Below, piece after piece: positions 8,035-17,067 of a DNA stretch of 48,318 bases (positions are counted from its first letter, which is position 1; each line of letters opens with the position of its first letter). This stretch comes from Bacteroidales bacterium (GTDB taxonomy: Bacteria > Bacteroidota > Bacteroidia > Bacteroidales > Muribaculaceae). The notes beneath the pieces are model-generated. The model was not told the DNA's origin. It ran no database searches and saw only the letters and a list, made by a program, of their open reading frames with translations. The stretch spans positions 1-48,318 of the forward strand of contig JAJBUG010000082.1 of the NCBI GenBank assembly GCA_020860515.1, read 5' to 3'. The translations under genes were made by a program, and so were the position numbers.

Positions 8035-9465
8035 CTATCTGGGTAGGAATTGCTGTTCGATATCTTGCTCACGGTGCACAAGCTCAACCTTTACATGGAA
8101 TTTTTCATGCAGATGCTGGGCCATGTGCTGGGCGCAATACACTGAGCGGTGCTGGCCGCCAGTGCAGCCAAAGCAAACCATCAGGTTGTTGAATCCGCGC
8201 TCCACATATCTGGCTACTGTAGAATCAACCAGGGCATAACAATGCTCCAGGAAGGGACCGATTTCGCCGTCATCCTCCAAGAATTTTATCACAGGAGTAT
8301 CCAAGCCTGTGAAAGGCTTGAAGCGCTCGTATTTTCCAGGATTGTTCACGCCTCGGCAGTCAAACACGTAGCCTCCGCCATTGCCAGTAGCATCATTGGG
8401 AATACCCTTTTTGTAGGCGAAGCTCATCACCTTTACCGTAAGCATCCTCTTTTGCAGGGCATCAGAGAATTGCTTCATATCCACCAATCGCAACAGCAAA
8501 TCATTGAGATAAGGATAGTCAGTGAAGGGCTTTTGCAGCAGGTCGCGAAGATTGGCCAGCGCAAATGGCACGCTCTGCAAGAAATGAGGTTTCTTCTCGA
8601 AGTATCCTCGATAGCCATAAGCGCCAAGCACCTGCATAATGCGGAAAAGCACGAAGTGTCGCAGCTGCTCGTAGAAATACTCCTCATCTACGGGTTTGTA
8701 CTTGCGCAGGGCTTTGATGTATTCCTTGAGCAAATCTTGGCGCAGACTGTCGGGGAAATTCGCCTTGGCCTGCCACAAGAAAGATGCAACGTCGTAGAAG
8801 AATGGTCCTTTGCGTCCACCCTGGAAGTCGATGAACCATGGCTCGCCATCTTTGATCATTACGTTGCGGCTTTGGAAGTCGCGGTACATGAATGTGCTGG
8901 ATTTGCTGCGCATCAGCACTTGCGCCAAGGTGTTGAAATCATCTTCAAGTTTGCTCTCAGAGAACTCAAGGCCAGTGGCCTTGAGGAAGCAATATTTGAA
9001 ATAATTAAGGTCCCACATAATGGTACGCAGGTCAAATTCCTCGGGCGGATAGCACATGCCGAAATTCAGGCCTACTGCGCCTGAGAATTGAATCTCTGGC
9101 AACTTCTGGATTGTCTTTACCAATAGCTCGCGCTCGTGAGCTGAGAAAGAGCTGGTGAGGCGCCCCTTCTCGATAGCATTGAACAGGAGCGTATCGCCCA
9201 GGTCCTGCTGGAGATACGACATCCGGTCGGGGCTAATTGCCAGCACCTTTGGCACTGGTATTCCGCGCTCGGAAAAATGCTGGTCGAAATATAGGAAAGC
9301 CTCGTTTTCTTCGCGGCATGTGCCCAGCACGCCTATGATGCTCTCAGGGCCATGGAGGCGGAAATATCGGCGGTTGGAGCCCGACGAGGGTAGCTCGACT
9401 ACCTCGGTGGGCTCTGCGCCCACCAATTCTCGGTAAAGCTTAGTCAATGGAATAGCTGCGTCCAT
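8035..9465 (-). CDS. Aminoglycoside-phosphotransferase-fold kinase fused to a RapZ C-terminal domain
   Basis: 476 aa with two domains. Residues ~15-330 are an APH/AmgK-type small-molecule kinase: catalytic loop YRDFQSRN (194-201) and metal motif IDFQGGRKGP (212-221). Residues ~344-475 match the C-terminal domain of RapZ: FDCRGVNNPG (368-377), GCTGGQHRSV (433-442), ending ELVHRE. In E. coli RapZ this domain senses GlcN6P and binds the sRNA GlmZ; the RapZ N-terminal P-loop domain is absent. AmgK phosphorylates MurNAc/GlcNAc at C1. The fusion suggests a kinase controlled by an amino-sugar ligand, or one acting on it; that is inference. It starts 7 nt after recQ, in the same operon. Confidence 0.85.
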   Translation of the reverse strand: MDAAIPLTKLYRELVGAEPTEVVELPSSGSNRRYFRLHGPESIIGVLGTCREENEAFLYFDQHFSERGIPVPKVLAISPDRMSYLQQDLGDTLLFNAIEKGRLTSSFSAHERELLVKTIQKLPEIQFSGAVGLNFGMCYPPEEFDLRTIMWDLNYFKYCFLKATGLEFSESKLEDDFNTLAQVLMRSKSSTFMYRDFQSRNVMIKDGEPWFIDFQGGRKGPFFYDVASFLWQAKANFPDSLRQDLLKEYIKALRKYKPVDEEYFYEQLRHFVLFRIMQVLGAYGYRGYFEKKPHFLQSVPFALANLRDLLQKPFTDYPYLNDLLLRLVDMKQFSDALQKRMLTVKVMSFAYKKGIPNDATGNGGGYVFDCRGVNNPGKYERFKPFTGLDTPVIKFLEDDGEIGPFLEHCYALVDSTVARYVERGFNNLMVCFGCTGGQHRSVYCAQHMAQHLHEKFHVKVELVHREQDIEQQFLPR

Positions 9466-9472
9466 GTGTGGG

Positions 9473-11662
9473 TTAATAACCTAAGTCAGACAGGAATTTA
9501 ATGTGCATGAGGCGGATTTCTTCCTCGGTGTAGTCAGCTCCCAGTTCTTCGAGGGCAGCCTTGAGGTCGTCCTTCTCAGTATTCTTGAAATAGTCGAAGA
9601 TTTCCTCTTGCACGTCGGGGTCGATCACCTCGTCGATATAATACTTGATGTTGATTTTAGTGCCGGAATACATGATGCTCTCGATTTCATCGAGCAGGTC
9701 AGAAAATTCCAGCCCGTAAGCTTCGGCCAATTCGTCGAGGGCCACTCTGCGGTCGATAGCTTGGATGATGTTTTTCTTTTGTTTGCTTTTGCTGGCCAGG
9801 CTCAGCATCCTGAAGTCCTCGGGGCGCTCGATGTCATTTTCTTCGACATGTTTTTTGATGAGGGCTACAAATTCCTCACCGTAGCGCTTGGCCTTGCCCT
9901 CGCCAACCTTGGGAATGTTTTGGAGTTCCTTGATGGTAGTGGGGTAGGTCGATGCCATGGCATCCAGTGAAGCCTCTTCGAAGATGACATACGGAGGCAC
10001 TCCGAGCTTCTTGGCAATCTTATTGCGCAGGTCCTTGAGGATGTTGAAAAGCTCGGGATCCACTGCGCCGGCTGCGCCCCCGCTGGGAGCCTCTTCCTCT
10101 TCATCGGAGAACTCATTGTCCTCAACAATCTTGAATGACACGGGATTCTTCAGGAACTTCTTGCCGGCAGGGGTGATGCGAATTAGGCCATAATTCTCGA
10201 TGTCCTTTTCCAGATAGCCGCTGATGATGGCTTGTCGGATTACGGCGCTGAGGAAACGCTCGTCGCTGCCTTCGGCGCAGCCAAAGACTTCGAGGTCCTC
10301 GTGACCGTAATTCTTGACATCGGGGGTGGCTATACCCCGCATAATATTGATAATGTAATCAGCCTTGAATTTTTCTTTAAGCGCAGCCACTGTTTCAATG
10401 ACTGCAAGCAAATCTTCTTTAGCTTCCACTCTTTTCTTGGGATTAATGCAATTATCACAACATCCGCAGTTGTCTTCCAAATACTCTTCTCCGAAATAAT
10501 GCAGCAGGCTCTTGCGTCGGCATACCGACGACTCAGCATAGCTGGCTGTCTCAGCCAAGAGCTGCTTGCCAATCTCCTGCTCGGCCACAGGCTTGCCCTG
10601 CATGAATTTTTCCATCTTCTGCAAATCCTTAGCGGCATAGAAGGTGATGCACAAGCCCTCGCCTCCATCTCGGCCGGCTCGGCCAGTCTCTTGATAGTAG
10701 CCTTCGAGGCTCTTGGGCATGTCATAATGGATTACGAAGCGCACGTCGGGCTTGTCGATACCCATGCCGAATGCAATCGTGGCCACAATCACATCGATGT
10801 TCTCGTGAATGAAGGCATCCTGATTGGCATTACGCGTGGCGCTGTCCATGCCGGCATGGTAGGCCAGGGCCTTGATGTCGTTGATTTGCAGCAGTTCGGC
10901 CAGCTCCTCCACTTTTTTGCGGCTCAGGCAATATATGATGCCGCTCTTGCCGGGATGATTCTTGATGAAGCGGATTATGTCACGGTCGATGTTCTTGGTT
11001 TTCTGCCTTACCTCATAGTAAAGGTTGGGGCGGTTGAACGACGACTTGAACACAGTGCCTCCCAGAATCCCGAGGGTCTTCATAATATCGTGCTGCACCT
11101 TGGGGGTGGCAGTAGCGGTAAGCGCTATGATAGGGCGCTGCCCAATTACATTCACTATAGGGCGGATTCGGCGGTATTCCGGTCGGAAATCGTGGCCCCA
11201 TTCTGAGATGCAATGAGCCTCGTCGATGGCGTAGAATGAGATGTTGGCTTGTCGCAGGAAATCTATGTTCTCTTCCTTGGTCAGAGATTCAGGGGCCACG
11301 TACAGCAAGCGCGTATGGCCAGAAAGCACATCTTCCTTTACCTGCTCAATCGCTGTCTTGTTGAGCGAAGAGTTGAGAAAATGCACCACATTGTCGGCTT
11401 CGCTAAAATTGCGCATTGCATCCACCTGATTTTTCATCAATGCAATCAGGGGCGAAATCACGATGGCCGTGCCAGGCATCAGCAAAGCTGGCAGTTGATA
11501 GCAAAGCGATTTGCCACCGCCGGTAGGCATGAGCACAAAGGTGTCGCGGCCTTGCATGAGATTGGTAATGATGGCTTCTTGATTGCCTTTGAAGCAGTCA
11601 AAGCCAAAATGCAATTTTAGCGCTGAGGATAATTGTTTTCTGAAGCTGTTGTCCATTTGCAA
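9473..11662 (-). CDS. recQ: ATP-dependent DNA helicase RecQ
   Basis: 729 aa superfamily 2 3'-5' helicase. Walker A PTGGGKS at ~46-52, DEAH box at 147-150 (AIDEAHCISEWGHDFRPEY), helicase C lobe with YYQETGRAGRDG, a zinc site made of C-x16-18-C-x2-C-x2-C (CRRKSLL..CGCCDNC), a winged-helix region, an HRDC domain (LRNKIAKKLGVPPYVIF) and an extra ~100-residue acidic C-terminus. It works in recombination repair and fork restart. Start MQMDN; the second Met (11656) is equally plausible. It follows clpX by 93 nt and precedes the kinase-RapZ gene by 7 nt. Confidence 0.96.
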   Translation of the reverse strand: MQMDNSFRKQLSSALKLHFGFDCFKGNQEAIITNLMQGRDTFVLMPTGGGKSLCYQLPALLMPGTAIVISPLIALMKNQVDAMRNFSEADNVVHFLNSSLNKTAIEQVKEDVLSGHTRLLYVAPESLTKEENIDFLRQANISFYAIDEAHCISEWGHDFRPEYRRIRPIVNVIGQRPIIALTATATPKVQHDIMKTLGILGGTVFKSSFNRPNLYYEVRQKTKNIDRDIIRFIKNHPGKSGIIYCLSRKKVEELAELLQINDIKALAYHAGMDSATRNANQDAFIHENIDVIVATIAFGMGIDKPDVRFVIHYDMPKSLEGYYQETGRAGRDGGEGLCITFYAAKDLQKMEKFMQGKPVAEQEIGKQLLAETASYAESSVCRRKSLLHYFGEEYLEDNCGCCDNCINPKKRVEAKEDLLAVIETVAALKEKFKADYIINIMRGIATPDVKNYGHEDLEVFGCAEGSDERFLSAVIRQAIISGYLEKDIENYGLIRITPAGKKFLKNPVSFKIVEDNEFSDEEEEAPSGGAAGAVDPELFNILKDLRNKIAKKLGVPPYVIFEEASLDAMASTYPTTIKELQNIPKVGEGKAKRYGEEFVALIKKHVEENDIERPEDFRMLSLASKSKQKKNIIQAIDRRVALDELAEAYGLEFSDLLDEIESIMYSGTKINIKYYIDEVIDPDVQEEIFDYFKNTEKDDLKAALEELGADYTEEEIRLMHIKFLSDLGY

Positions 11663-11755
11663 GGAAGAGAAAGTGAAGTGAGGAGAATCGAAAAAGTCTC
11701 AGGTTCTAAGTCAGGGATGTTGCTTAAATAATTTGATTAATATGGGCGATTGCGG

Positions 11756-13024
11756 TCATGCCTCGAAATTTGCCTTTTTGAGTTGCTCTTGGGCGTATTC
11801 GGGGGTTACCACAAATTTCTTATCTTCTGTGCCAGGAATGTCGAACATGGCATCAATCATAATCGTCTCCACAATCGACCGCAGTCCGCGTGCTCCGAGT
11901 TTGAACTCAATGGCTTTGTCCACGATGAAGTCAAGGGCCTCGGGAGTGAACTCAAGCTTTACGCCGTCCATGGCAAAGAGCTTCTCGTACTGCCGCGTGA
12001 TTGCATTTTTTGGTTCGGTGAGCACACGGCGCAGCGCGTCGCGGTCCAGGGCCTCCAGGGTTGTGAGAATAGGGAGGCGGCCTATGATTTCGGGAATCAA
12101 GCCATAGCTCTTGAGGTCCTGAGGTGCCACGAATTGCATATAATCTTCGCGCTTGAGATGGCGGCGCACCTTGTCGCCAGTGGCATAACCCACCACATGG
12201 CTATTGAGGCGATGAGCCACCTTGTCCTCGATGCCGTCGAAAGCACCGCCGCAGATGAAGAGGATGTTCTTGGTGTCAACCGGTATCATCTTCTGCTCGG
12301 GATGCTTGCGACCGCCTTGCGGAGGCACATTCACGATTGAGCCCTCAAGGAGCTTGAGAAGGCCTTGCTGCACGCCTTCGCCGCTGACATCGCGGGTGAT
12401 TGACGGGTTGTCGCCTTTGCGAGCGATTTTGTCGATTTCATCAATAAACACAATGCCGCGCTCGGCCTTGGCCACATCGTAATCTGCCACTTGCAGCAGG
12501 CGTGTGAGGAGGCTTTCGATATCTTCGCCCACATAGCCGGCCTGAGTCAACACGGTGGCGTCGACGATAGTGAATGGCACATCGAGCATCTTGGCGATTG
12601 TGCGAGCCAGCAGGGTTTTGCCTGTTCCTGTGGGACCGACAAGGATGATATTGCTCTTTTCGATATCCACATCATCAGTCGGGGGCTGGGCCAGACGCTT
12701 GTAGTGGTTATAGACGGCCACCGACAGATAGCGCTTTGCGCTATCTTGGCCGATGACGTATTGGTCGAGGAAAGCCTTGATTTCCTTAGGCTTTGGCACC
12801 TTTTGCAGATTTATGCCTCCCGACTTGGCATCCTTCAGGTTTACGTTCTTGCCATTTCCCGCAGCCACCTGCTTGTGGTAGTCGATGATCATCTGATGCA
12901 ACTGGTCCACACAATCGGGACAGATGCACATTTTCTCATCAGGGGTAGGGATCAAGAACTCGGCCATGTCGGCAGGCCTTCCGCAGAAGGCGCAACATGA
13001 GATTCCGCTTTGTTTCTTAGCCAT
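11756..13024 (-). CDS. clpX: ATP-dependent Clp protease ATP-binding subunit ClpX
   Basis: 422 aa AAA+ unfoldase that feeds substrates to ClpP. N-terminal C4 zinc-binding domain (C11-x2-C14 ... C35-x2-C38), Walker A GPTGTGKT at 130-137, Walker [10 protein letters not shown], and sensor region [11 protein letters not shown]. At the place of the E. coli IGF loop that docks in ClpP the protein reads VVGYATG, so the docking tripeptide is probably VGY. It begins 9 nt after clpP, which fits a stoichiometric operon. Confidence 0.97.
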   Translation of the reverse strand: MAKKQSGISCCAFCGRPADMAEFLIPTPDEKMCICPDCVDQLHQMIIDYHKQVAAGNGKNVNLKDAKSGGINLQKVPKPKEIKAFLDQYVIGQDSAKRYLSVAVYNHYKRLAQPPTDDVDIEKSNIILVGPTGTGKTLLARTIAKMLDVPFTIVDATVLTQAGYVGEDIESLLTRLLQVADYDVAKAERGIVFIDEIDKIARKGDNPSITRDVSGEGVQQGLLKLLEGSIVNVPPQGGRKHPEQKMIPVDTKNILFICGGAFDGIEDKVAHRLNSHVVGYATGDKVRRHLKREDYMQFVAPQDLKSYGLIPEIIGRLPILTTLEALDRDALRRVLTEPKNAITRQYEKLFAMDGVKLEFTPEALDFIVDKAIEFKLGARGLRSIVETIMIDAMFDIPGTEDKKFVVTPEYAQEQLKKANFEA

Positions 13025-13033
13025 TGCTATAGA

Positions 13034-13720
13034 TTAATGTTTGGCTTTGATCAGCACTTGATCAATCATACCGTATTCCTTGGCCTCCTCGGCGGTCATC
13101 CAGTAGTCGCGGTCGCTGTCGCGCTCTACCTTCTCGTATGGCTGGCCTGAATGGTCAGAGATGATGGTGTAGAGTTCCTTCTTCAACTTCTGGATTTCGC
13201 GGGCAGTGATTTCGATATCGCTGGCTTGGCCTTGGGCACCGCCCATGGGCTGGTGTATCATGATGCGGCTGTGGCGCAGAGCGAAGCGCTTGCCCTTGGT
13301 GCCAGATACAAGCAGCACTGCAGCCATCGAGGCAGCAATGCCTGTGCAAATAGTGGCCACGTCGCTGCTGATATACTGCATGGTGTCGTAGATGCCGAGG
13401 CCGGCATAAACCGAACCGCCAGGCGAATTGATGTAGATCGACACGTCCTTGCCAGGGTCAGCTGAGTCGAGATATAGCAGCTGGGCCTGGATTACATTGG
13501 CGGTGTAATCGTTGACCTCAGTGCCCAGGAATATGATGCGGTCCATCATCAGGCGTGAGAACACGTCCATCTGAGCCACATTGAGTTGGCGCTCTTCGAT
13601 GATGGTGGGTGAAATGTAGCTCGAAGTAATGGAATTGACCGAACTAATGTACTGGTCGAGGGCCAGGCCATTCATTCCCAGGTGGTGCACACCATAATTT
13701 CTGAAATCGTTGTTATTCAT
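13034..13720 (-). CDS. clpP: ATP-dependent Clp protease proteolytic subunit
   Basis: 228 aa serine peptidase. The catalytic triad is S131 (GIAASMAAV), H156 ([10 protein letters not shown]) and an aspartate in DSDRDYWM (~205). The frame is open upstream to 13786, but the TAACTTTG promoter element lies at 13784-13791, so the longer start cannot be in the transcript; ATG 13720 ([10 protein letters not shown]) is chosen. It forms the tetradecameric chamber that works with ClpX encoded next. It follows tig, separated by a strong terminator, so it has its own promoter. Confidence 0.96.
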   Translation of the reverse strand: MNNNDFRNYGVHHLGMNGLALDQYISSVNSITSSYISPTIIEERQLNVAQMDVFSRLMMDRIIFLGTEVNDYTANVIQAQLLYLDSADPGKDVSIYINSPGGSVYAGLGIYDTMQYISSDVATICTGIAASMAAVLLVSGTKGKRFALRHSRIMIHQPMGGAQGQASDIEITAREIQKLKKELYTIISDHSGQPYEKVERDSDRDYWMTAEEAKEYGMIDQVLIKAKH

Positions 13721-13783
13721 AATTTCTTTGGGTTTGTCAATACTATTTTCAATCTTTCTTAATACTGTTTCCAATATTTTATT

Positions 13784-13791
13784 CAAAGTTA
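13784..13791 (-). promoter_or_regulatory. -7 promoter element for clpP-clpX-recQ
   Basis: On the minus strand this reads TAACTTTG (consensus TAnnTTTG), 64 nt before clpP ATG. It directly adjoins the tig terminator, so the A/T-rich stem may also serve as its upstream region. Confidence 0.65.
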
Positions 13792-13792
13792 C

Positions 13793-13830
13793 AAAAAAAT
13801 CTGGAAATATGAAAATTTCCAGATTTTTTT
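13793..13830 (-). terminator. Intrinsic terminator of tig
   Basis: Perfect 16-bp inverted repeat (13793-13808 with 13815-13830), core ATCTGGAAAT/ATTTCCAGAT, 6-nt loop, ending in a run of seven T on either strand. It lies 40 nt after the tig stop codon. Confidence 0.88.
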
Positions 13831-13869
13831 GTTGCTTCTGAGTGCAATTTTTTTGATTTTGGCTGAAAT

Positions 13870-15228
13870 TTAGTCTTTTTCAACCATTTTTTTGAACTCA
13901 TCGAGGCTTACCTCCTTCTCGTCGATAGTTACAGTGTTGCGGATCACATGGAACACTTTGTTCTCGCTTACGCTATCGAAAATGCGCTGGCGGTACTCTT
14001 TCTCTTTGAGCATGTTGTCGGCGTACTTGTCGATGATTTCTTCGTCGAGGTTGGTCATGCCATAGGAAGCGAATTGCTGGTAGCTCATGAGCTTGGCAAG
14101 TTGCTTGAGGTCACTCTCTTCAATCTTCACGTCGAGCTGGCGGCTGATTTCGCCCTTGATGAGCTGCCATACGAGGCTTTCGCGGATCTTGCTGTATTCC
14201 TCATCTATGTTCTCAGCTGTGAGACCTTCGTTGCGAGCGACAAGCCACTTCTTCAGGAAGCCATCGGGGAGGACTACATCTTTGAACTTGTCGAGGAAGT
14301 ATTTGCGAGTGTCAGCGGCGAAGAGCTGGCGGCTGCTGTCGTTGAGCGAACGCGAGATCATGTCGGTCAGTGCAGCGGTGTATTCCTCTTCGTTGTGCAC
14401 CTTGTCCTTGCCAAATACATTGTCGAAAAACTCTTGGTCATGCTCGGCAGGCTTGAGCACGATGATTTCTGAGATGGCCATCTCGAAGTCGGCCTTGATT
14501 TCGGGAGCCTTGTCCTTGTCAACATTGAGCATCGATGAGAGCTCGGCAGCATTGCCCTCGCAAGTCTTCCAGGGGTTGAACACCACCTTGTCATCGACAT
14601 GCTTGCCCAAGAACTTTGCGGCCTCTTCCTTGTCCTTGAAATAGAATGGGGCCACAATGCCATTGATTACTTGGATAGCCTCGCCATCTTCGCGCACAGT
14701 GCCGTCGGCATTGAGCTCCATGAGGGCGCCTTTCACGAGAGCGCGGTCATCCACGGTGTCGCCAGGCACTTGGGCGCCCATGCGCTCGCGGAGCTGCTTG
14801 TCTTGCTCAGCGCGCATGTCGTCGGAAACAGCGATGGTATAGTAGGGGAGTGTAATATCTTTGTTGATGGTAAGGTTGAAATCGGGTCCGAATCCAACTT
14901 CATATTCAAATGTGTAGTTGTCCTCGTCAAGGTTGATTTCCTTTACCTCTTTGGGCATGGGCTCGCCCAGGATGTTGAGCTTGTTGTCGTCAATGTACTT
15001 TACTACCTCGCGGTACACCAGGTCATTGATGACTTCGCTCTTCACGCCCTTGCCAAAACGGCGGCGCAGCATGTCGACTGGAGCTTTGCCCTTGCGGAAG
15101 CCCGGGATGACATGAGTGTCATTGATGCGCTTGAGCTCCTTCTTTACCTTGTCGGCGTAATCGGCTGGTTCGACGGTCACCTTGATGACGCCCTCGACGT
15201 TGCCGGTCTTGTCTAAACTTACGTTCAT
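13870..15228 (-). CDS. tig: Trigger factor, ribosome-associated chaperone
   Basis: 452 aa. The N-terminal ribosome-binding signature GFRKGKAP is at ~43-50. The central FKBP-type isomerase region is poorly conserved, as in other Bacteroidota trigger factors. The C-terminal helical chaperone arms carry long charged helices. It binds nascent chains at the exit tunnel. Gene order tig-clpP-clpX is classic, but here tig is transcribed separately: promoter at 15314-15344 and terminator at 13793-13830. Confidence 0.94.
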   Translation of the reverse strand: MNVSLDKTGNVEGVIKVTVEPADYADKVKKELKRINDTHVIPGFRKGKAPVDMLRRRFGKGVKSEVINDLVYREVVKYIDDNKLNILGEPMPKEVKEINLDEDNYTFEYEVGFGPDFNLTINKDITLPYYTIAVSDDMRAEQDKQLRERMGAQVPGDTVDDRALVKGALMELNADGTVREDGEAIQVINGIVAPFYFKDKEEAAKFLGKHVDDKVVFNPWKTCEGNAAELSSMLNVDKDKAPEIKADFEMAISEIIVLKPAEHDQEFFDNVFGKDKVHNEEEYTAALTDMISRSLNDSSRQLFAADTRKYFLDKFKDVVLPDGFLKKWLVARNEGLTAENIDEEYSKIRESLVWQLIKGEISRQLDVKIEESDLKQLAKLMSYQQFASYGMTNLDEEIIDKYADNMLKEKEYRQRIFDSVSENKVFHVIRNTVTIDEKEVSLDEFKKMVEKD

Positions 15229-15313
15229 TGTGTTTCTTTATTTATATATGTAGAGTTTTAGTTATAAACGTTGGTTCTAAGCATTGGTTTGCTGTGTTGG
15301 TCAAATCAAGTTG

Positions 15314-15344
15314 CAAAATTAATCATAAATTTTGATATCACAAA
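15314..15344 (-). promoter_or_regulatory. Promoter of tig
   Basis: Minus strand: -33 TTTG (15341-15344), 19-nt spacer, -7 TAATTTTG (15314-15321); both match the Bacteroidota consensus. Confidence 0.7.
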
Positions 15345-15443
15345 TTTCTTGTTTCGGTTTTTACCGCAAGATTGGCCAAAAAACCTTATTTTTTCCCTCT
15401 AAAAAGAAAATATCACAAGTAAGTGAAATTTTTCTTAAAAAAA

Positions 15444-15476
15444 TTTGTGAATATGCAATTTAAATTGTTAACTTAG
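15444..15476 (+). promoter_or_regulatory. Promoter of the pRiA4b ORF-3-like gene
   Basis: TTTG at 15444-15447, 21-nt spacer, TAACTTAG at 15469-15476 (7 of 8 positions of TAnnTTTG counting the free ones). The leader to ATG 15509 is about 26 nt. Confidence 0.55.
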
Positions 15477-15508
15477 CAGCAAAATATTTGAAACTTAAAA
15501 AAACGACC

Positions 15509-16066
15509 ATGATATTAAGATTTAGAATCGTCTCAGACGAGGTGTCGAATTTCAAGCGAGAGATTGAAATCGACGGCACAGCCACTTTCCTTGACCTCAA
15601 AAATGCCATCTGCGAGAGTGTGAATTATGATAAGAATCAGATGTGTTCGTTCTTCCTCTGCAGTGATGACTGGGAGAAACAAAAGGAAATAACCATGGAG
15701 GACATGTACACCGACGATGACCAGGAAGTGTGGCTGATGGACGAGTGCGAGCTCAGCGACTATCTGGAGGAAGAAGGCCAGAAGATGCTCTTCGTATTCG
15801 ATTACATGACCGACCGATGCATGTTTATGGAGCTGAAGGCCGTGATTACGGGCAAGATCCTTAAGGACCCAGTGTGCACACTGGCTCTTGGCAAGGCTCC
15901 GCAGCAGACAATCGATATTGATGAGTTCACAAAGAATCTTGAAGAAAAAGCCGCCGCATCAGTCAACACCGATATTGATGATATCGATGAGGAGTTCTAC
16001 GGCAGCGACGAATATGATCCTTCAGAGTTCGATGCCGAGGGCTTCGACGAAATCAACTACGATTAG
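15509..16066 (+). CDS. pRiA4b ORF-3-like (IS1096 TnpR-like, PF07929) acidic protein
   Basis: 185 aa. The N-terminal ~115 residues (ILRFRIVSDEVSNFKREIEI, FLDLKNAICESVNYDKNQMCSFF, LFVFDYMTDRCMFMEL) match the plasmid pRiA4b ORF-3 fold found widely in Bacteroidota. The C-terminal ~50 residues are very acidic (DIDDIDEEFYGSDEYDPSEF). The function of this family is not known; despite its name nothing here is transposon-like. An in-frame TTG at 15488 exists, but ATG 15509 is preferred because it falls just after the promoter. Its stop TAG (16064-16066) is part of the first unit of an 8-bp repeat array. Confidence 0.8.
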   Translation: MILRFRIVSDEVSNFKREIEIDGTATFLDLKNAICESVNYDKNQMCSFFLCSDDWEKQKEITMEDMYTDDDQEVWLMDECELSDYLEEEGQKMLFVFDYMTDRCMFMELKAVITGKILKDPVCTLALGKAPQQTIDIDEFTKNLEEKAAASVNTDIDDIDEEFYGSDEYDPSEFDAEGFDEINYD

Positions 16067-16217
16067 TGATTTGGTGAGATGGTGATTTGGTGACTTGGTG
16101 ATTTGGTGACTTGGTGATTTGGTGAGATGGTGATTTGGTGAGATGGTGATTTGGTGAGATGGTGATTTGGTGAGATGGTGATTTGGTGATTTGGTGACTT
16201 GGTGATTTGGTGAGATG
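16066..16217 (+). repeat. Array of nineteen 8-bp units GTGATTTG/GTGAGATG/GTGACTTG
   Basis: Exactly 19 consecutive octamers fill 152 bp from the G of the preceding gene's stop codon. All begin GTGA and end TG; positions 5-6 vary. It faces an inverted array of the same period (16219-16326). Confidence 0.9.
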
Positions 16218-16218
16218 G

Positions 16219-16326
16219 TCACAAAATCACTAAAACACAAATTCACTAAAACACTAAATCACTAAAACACAAATTCACTAAAACACTAAGTCACTAAAAC
16301 ACTAAAACACTAAATCACTAAAACAC
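16219..16326 (+). repeat. Inverted partner array of 8-bp units TCACTAAA/ACACTAAA
   Basis: Thirteen octamers plus a half unit, period 8 bp. Read on the minus strand the unit is GTGATTTA/GTGTTTTA-like, the same word as the first array with A for G. It includes the stop codon of tsaB (16318-16320). As RNA, GUGAUUUGGUGA of array 1 can pair with UCACUAAAUCAC of array 2 with a single G-U. Confidence 0.88.
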
Positions 16327-17013
16327 TGCCTTTGGCTTGGTGGCCTGGAAATCCTTGAGGTATTCAGGCACGCTGTAAGCTAAGTCGAGGAACTCGCGAC
16401 GCATATAAGCCAAGTCGGAAAGGGCCAGCATGTCTACTGCCAATGGCTGCACATTAGGAATGAACATAGCATTCTTGGCAGTGGGCAAGCCTTGGAATTT
16501 ATCACTTCCATCGCCAAAGAAGAAAGTAGGGCGACCCGTAGCAAGCAGGGGAGCATAGCTGTCAGCATCAAGAATCATTGGCTGGGGCTCAAGCAGGGAT
16601 TGCAAGGCCAAGTCGTAAGCCGCTGTATAAACCTCCATACGGCGGGCATCAACCATTGGCACAAATATCGCATCCTCGGGGATGTCTTCGCCAGAAAAAA
16701 TTACAGCGGTTGTAAGCAGTTTGAGGGTGCTAATTCCAATCAAAGGCTTGTCGAGGCTGTAGCCCAGGCCTTTTGCCTCGCTTAGGCCGATTCTCAGGCC
16801 AGTGTAACTGCCAGGGCCCATTGACACTGCCACAGCGTCGAGCTCGATTTCTTTTTCCTTGGCAAAGTCGAGGCATCCCTTGATAAAGTCGCTAAGCATT
16901 GTGGCATGGTTGCGGCCCGAAAAGTCTTCATAATGTTTCAGCACCATGCTTTCAGCAGTCAGAGCCACTGAGCAAGGTTTGTTGGAGGTTTCTATGTTTA
17001 AAATTACAGCCAT
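16318..17013 (-). CDS. tsaB: tRNA threonylcarbamoyladenosine biosynthesis protein TsaB
   Basis: 231 aa. An inactive ASKHA-fold partner that, with TsaD and TsaE, makes the t6A37 modification of ANN-decoding tRNAs. NIETSNKPCSVAL (N-terminus) and SMGPGSYTGLRIGLSEAKGL (~64-83) are family signatures; the metal site of TsaD is absent, as expected. It is monocistronic, with a -7 element at 17060. Its last codons run into the inverted repeat array, which probably ends transcription. Confidence 0.95.
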   Translation of the reverse strand: MAVILNIETSNKPCSVALTAESMVLKHYEDFSGRNHATMLSDFIKGCLDFAKEKEIELDAVAVSMGPGSYTGLRIGLSEAKGLGYSLDKPLIGISTLKLLTTAVIFSGEDIPEDAIFVPMVDARRMEVYTAAYDLALQSLLEPQPMILDADSYAPLLATGRPTFFFGDGSDKFQGLPTAKNAMFIPNVQPLAVDMLALSDLAYMRREFLDLAYSVPEYLKDFQATKPKAVF

Positions 17014-17059
17014 TCTTTTAATAATTAATCAATGAATAATGGAATTCATTATTTGGGTG

Positions 17060-17067
17060 CAAAGTTA
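17060..17067 (-). promoter_or_regulatory. -7 promoter element of tsaB
   Basis: TAACTTTG on the minus strand, 46 nt before ATG 17013. No well-placed -33 TTTG is visible. Confidence 0.5.

Noticed and set aside
8149..9084. Long plus-strand ORF (311 codons)
   Set aside because: Lies wholly antisense to the kinase-RapZ_C gene, whose conserved motifs are clear; codon structure of the true strand explains the open frame.
10232..11206. Long plus-strand ORF (324 codons)
   Set aside because: Antisense to recQ, covering its helicase motifs; no protein family resemblance.
15509..16066. Transposon resolvase (from the family name IS1096 TnpR-like)
   Set aside because: No resolvase catalytic serine or DNA-binding domain, no terminal repeats or transposase nearby; a chromosomal acidic protein.
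16022..16246. ORF rich in SPNH/TKSP repeats on the minus strand
   Set aside because: Translation of the octamer array; no start signal or conserved domain.
16066..16326. CRISPR-like periodic repeats
   Set aside because: The units are 8 bp with no unique spacers and no cas genes nearby; simple tandem arrays.
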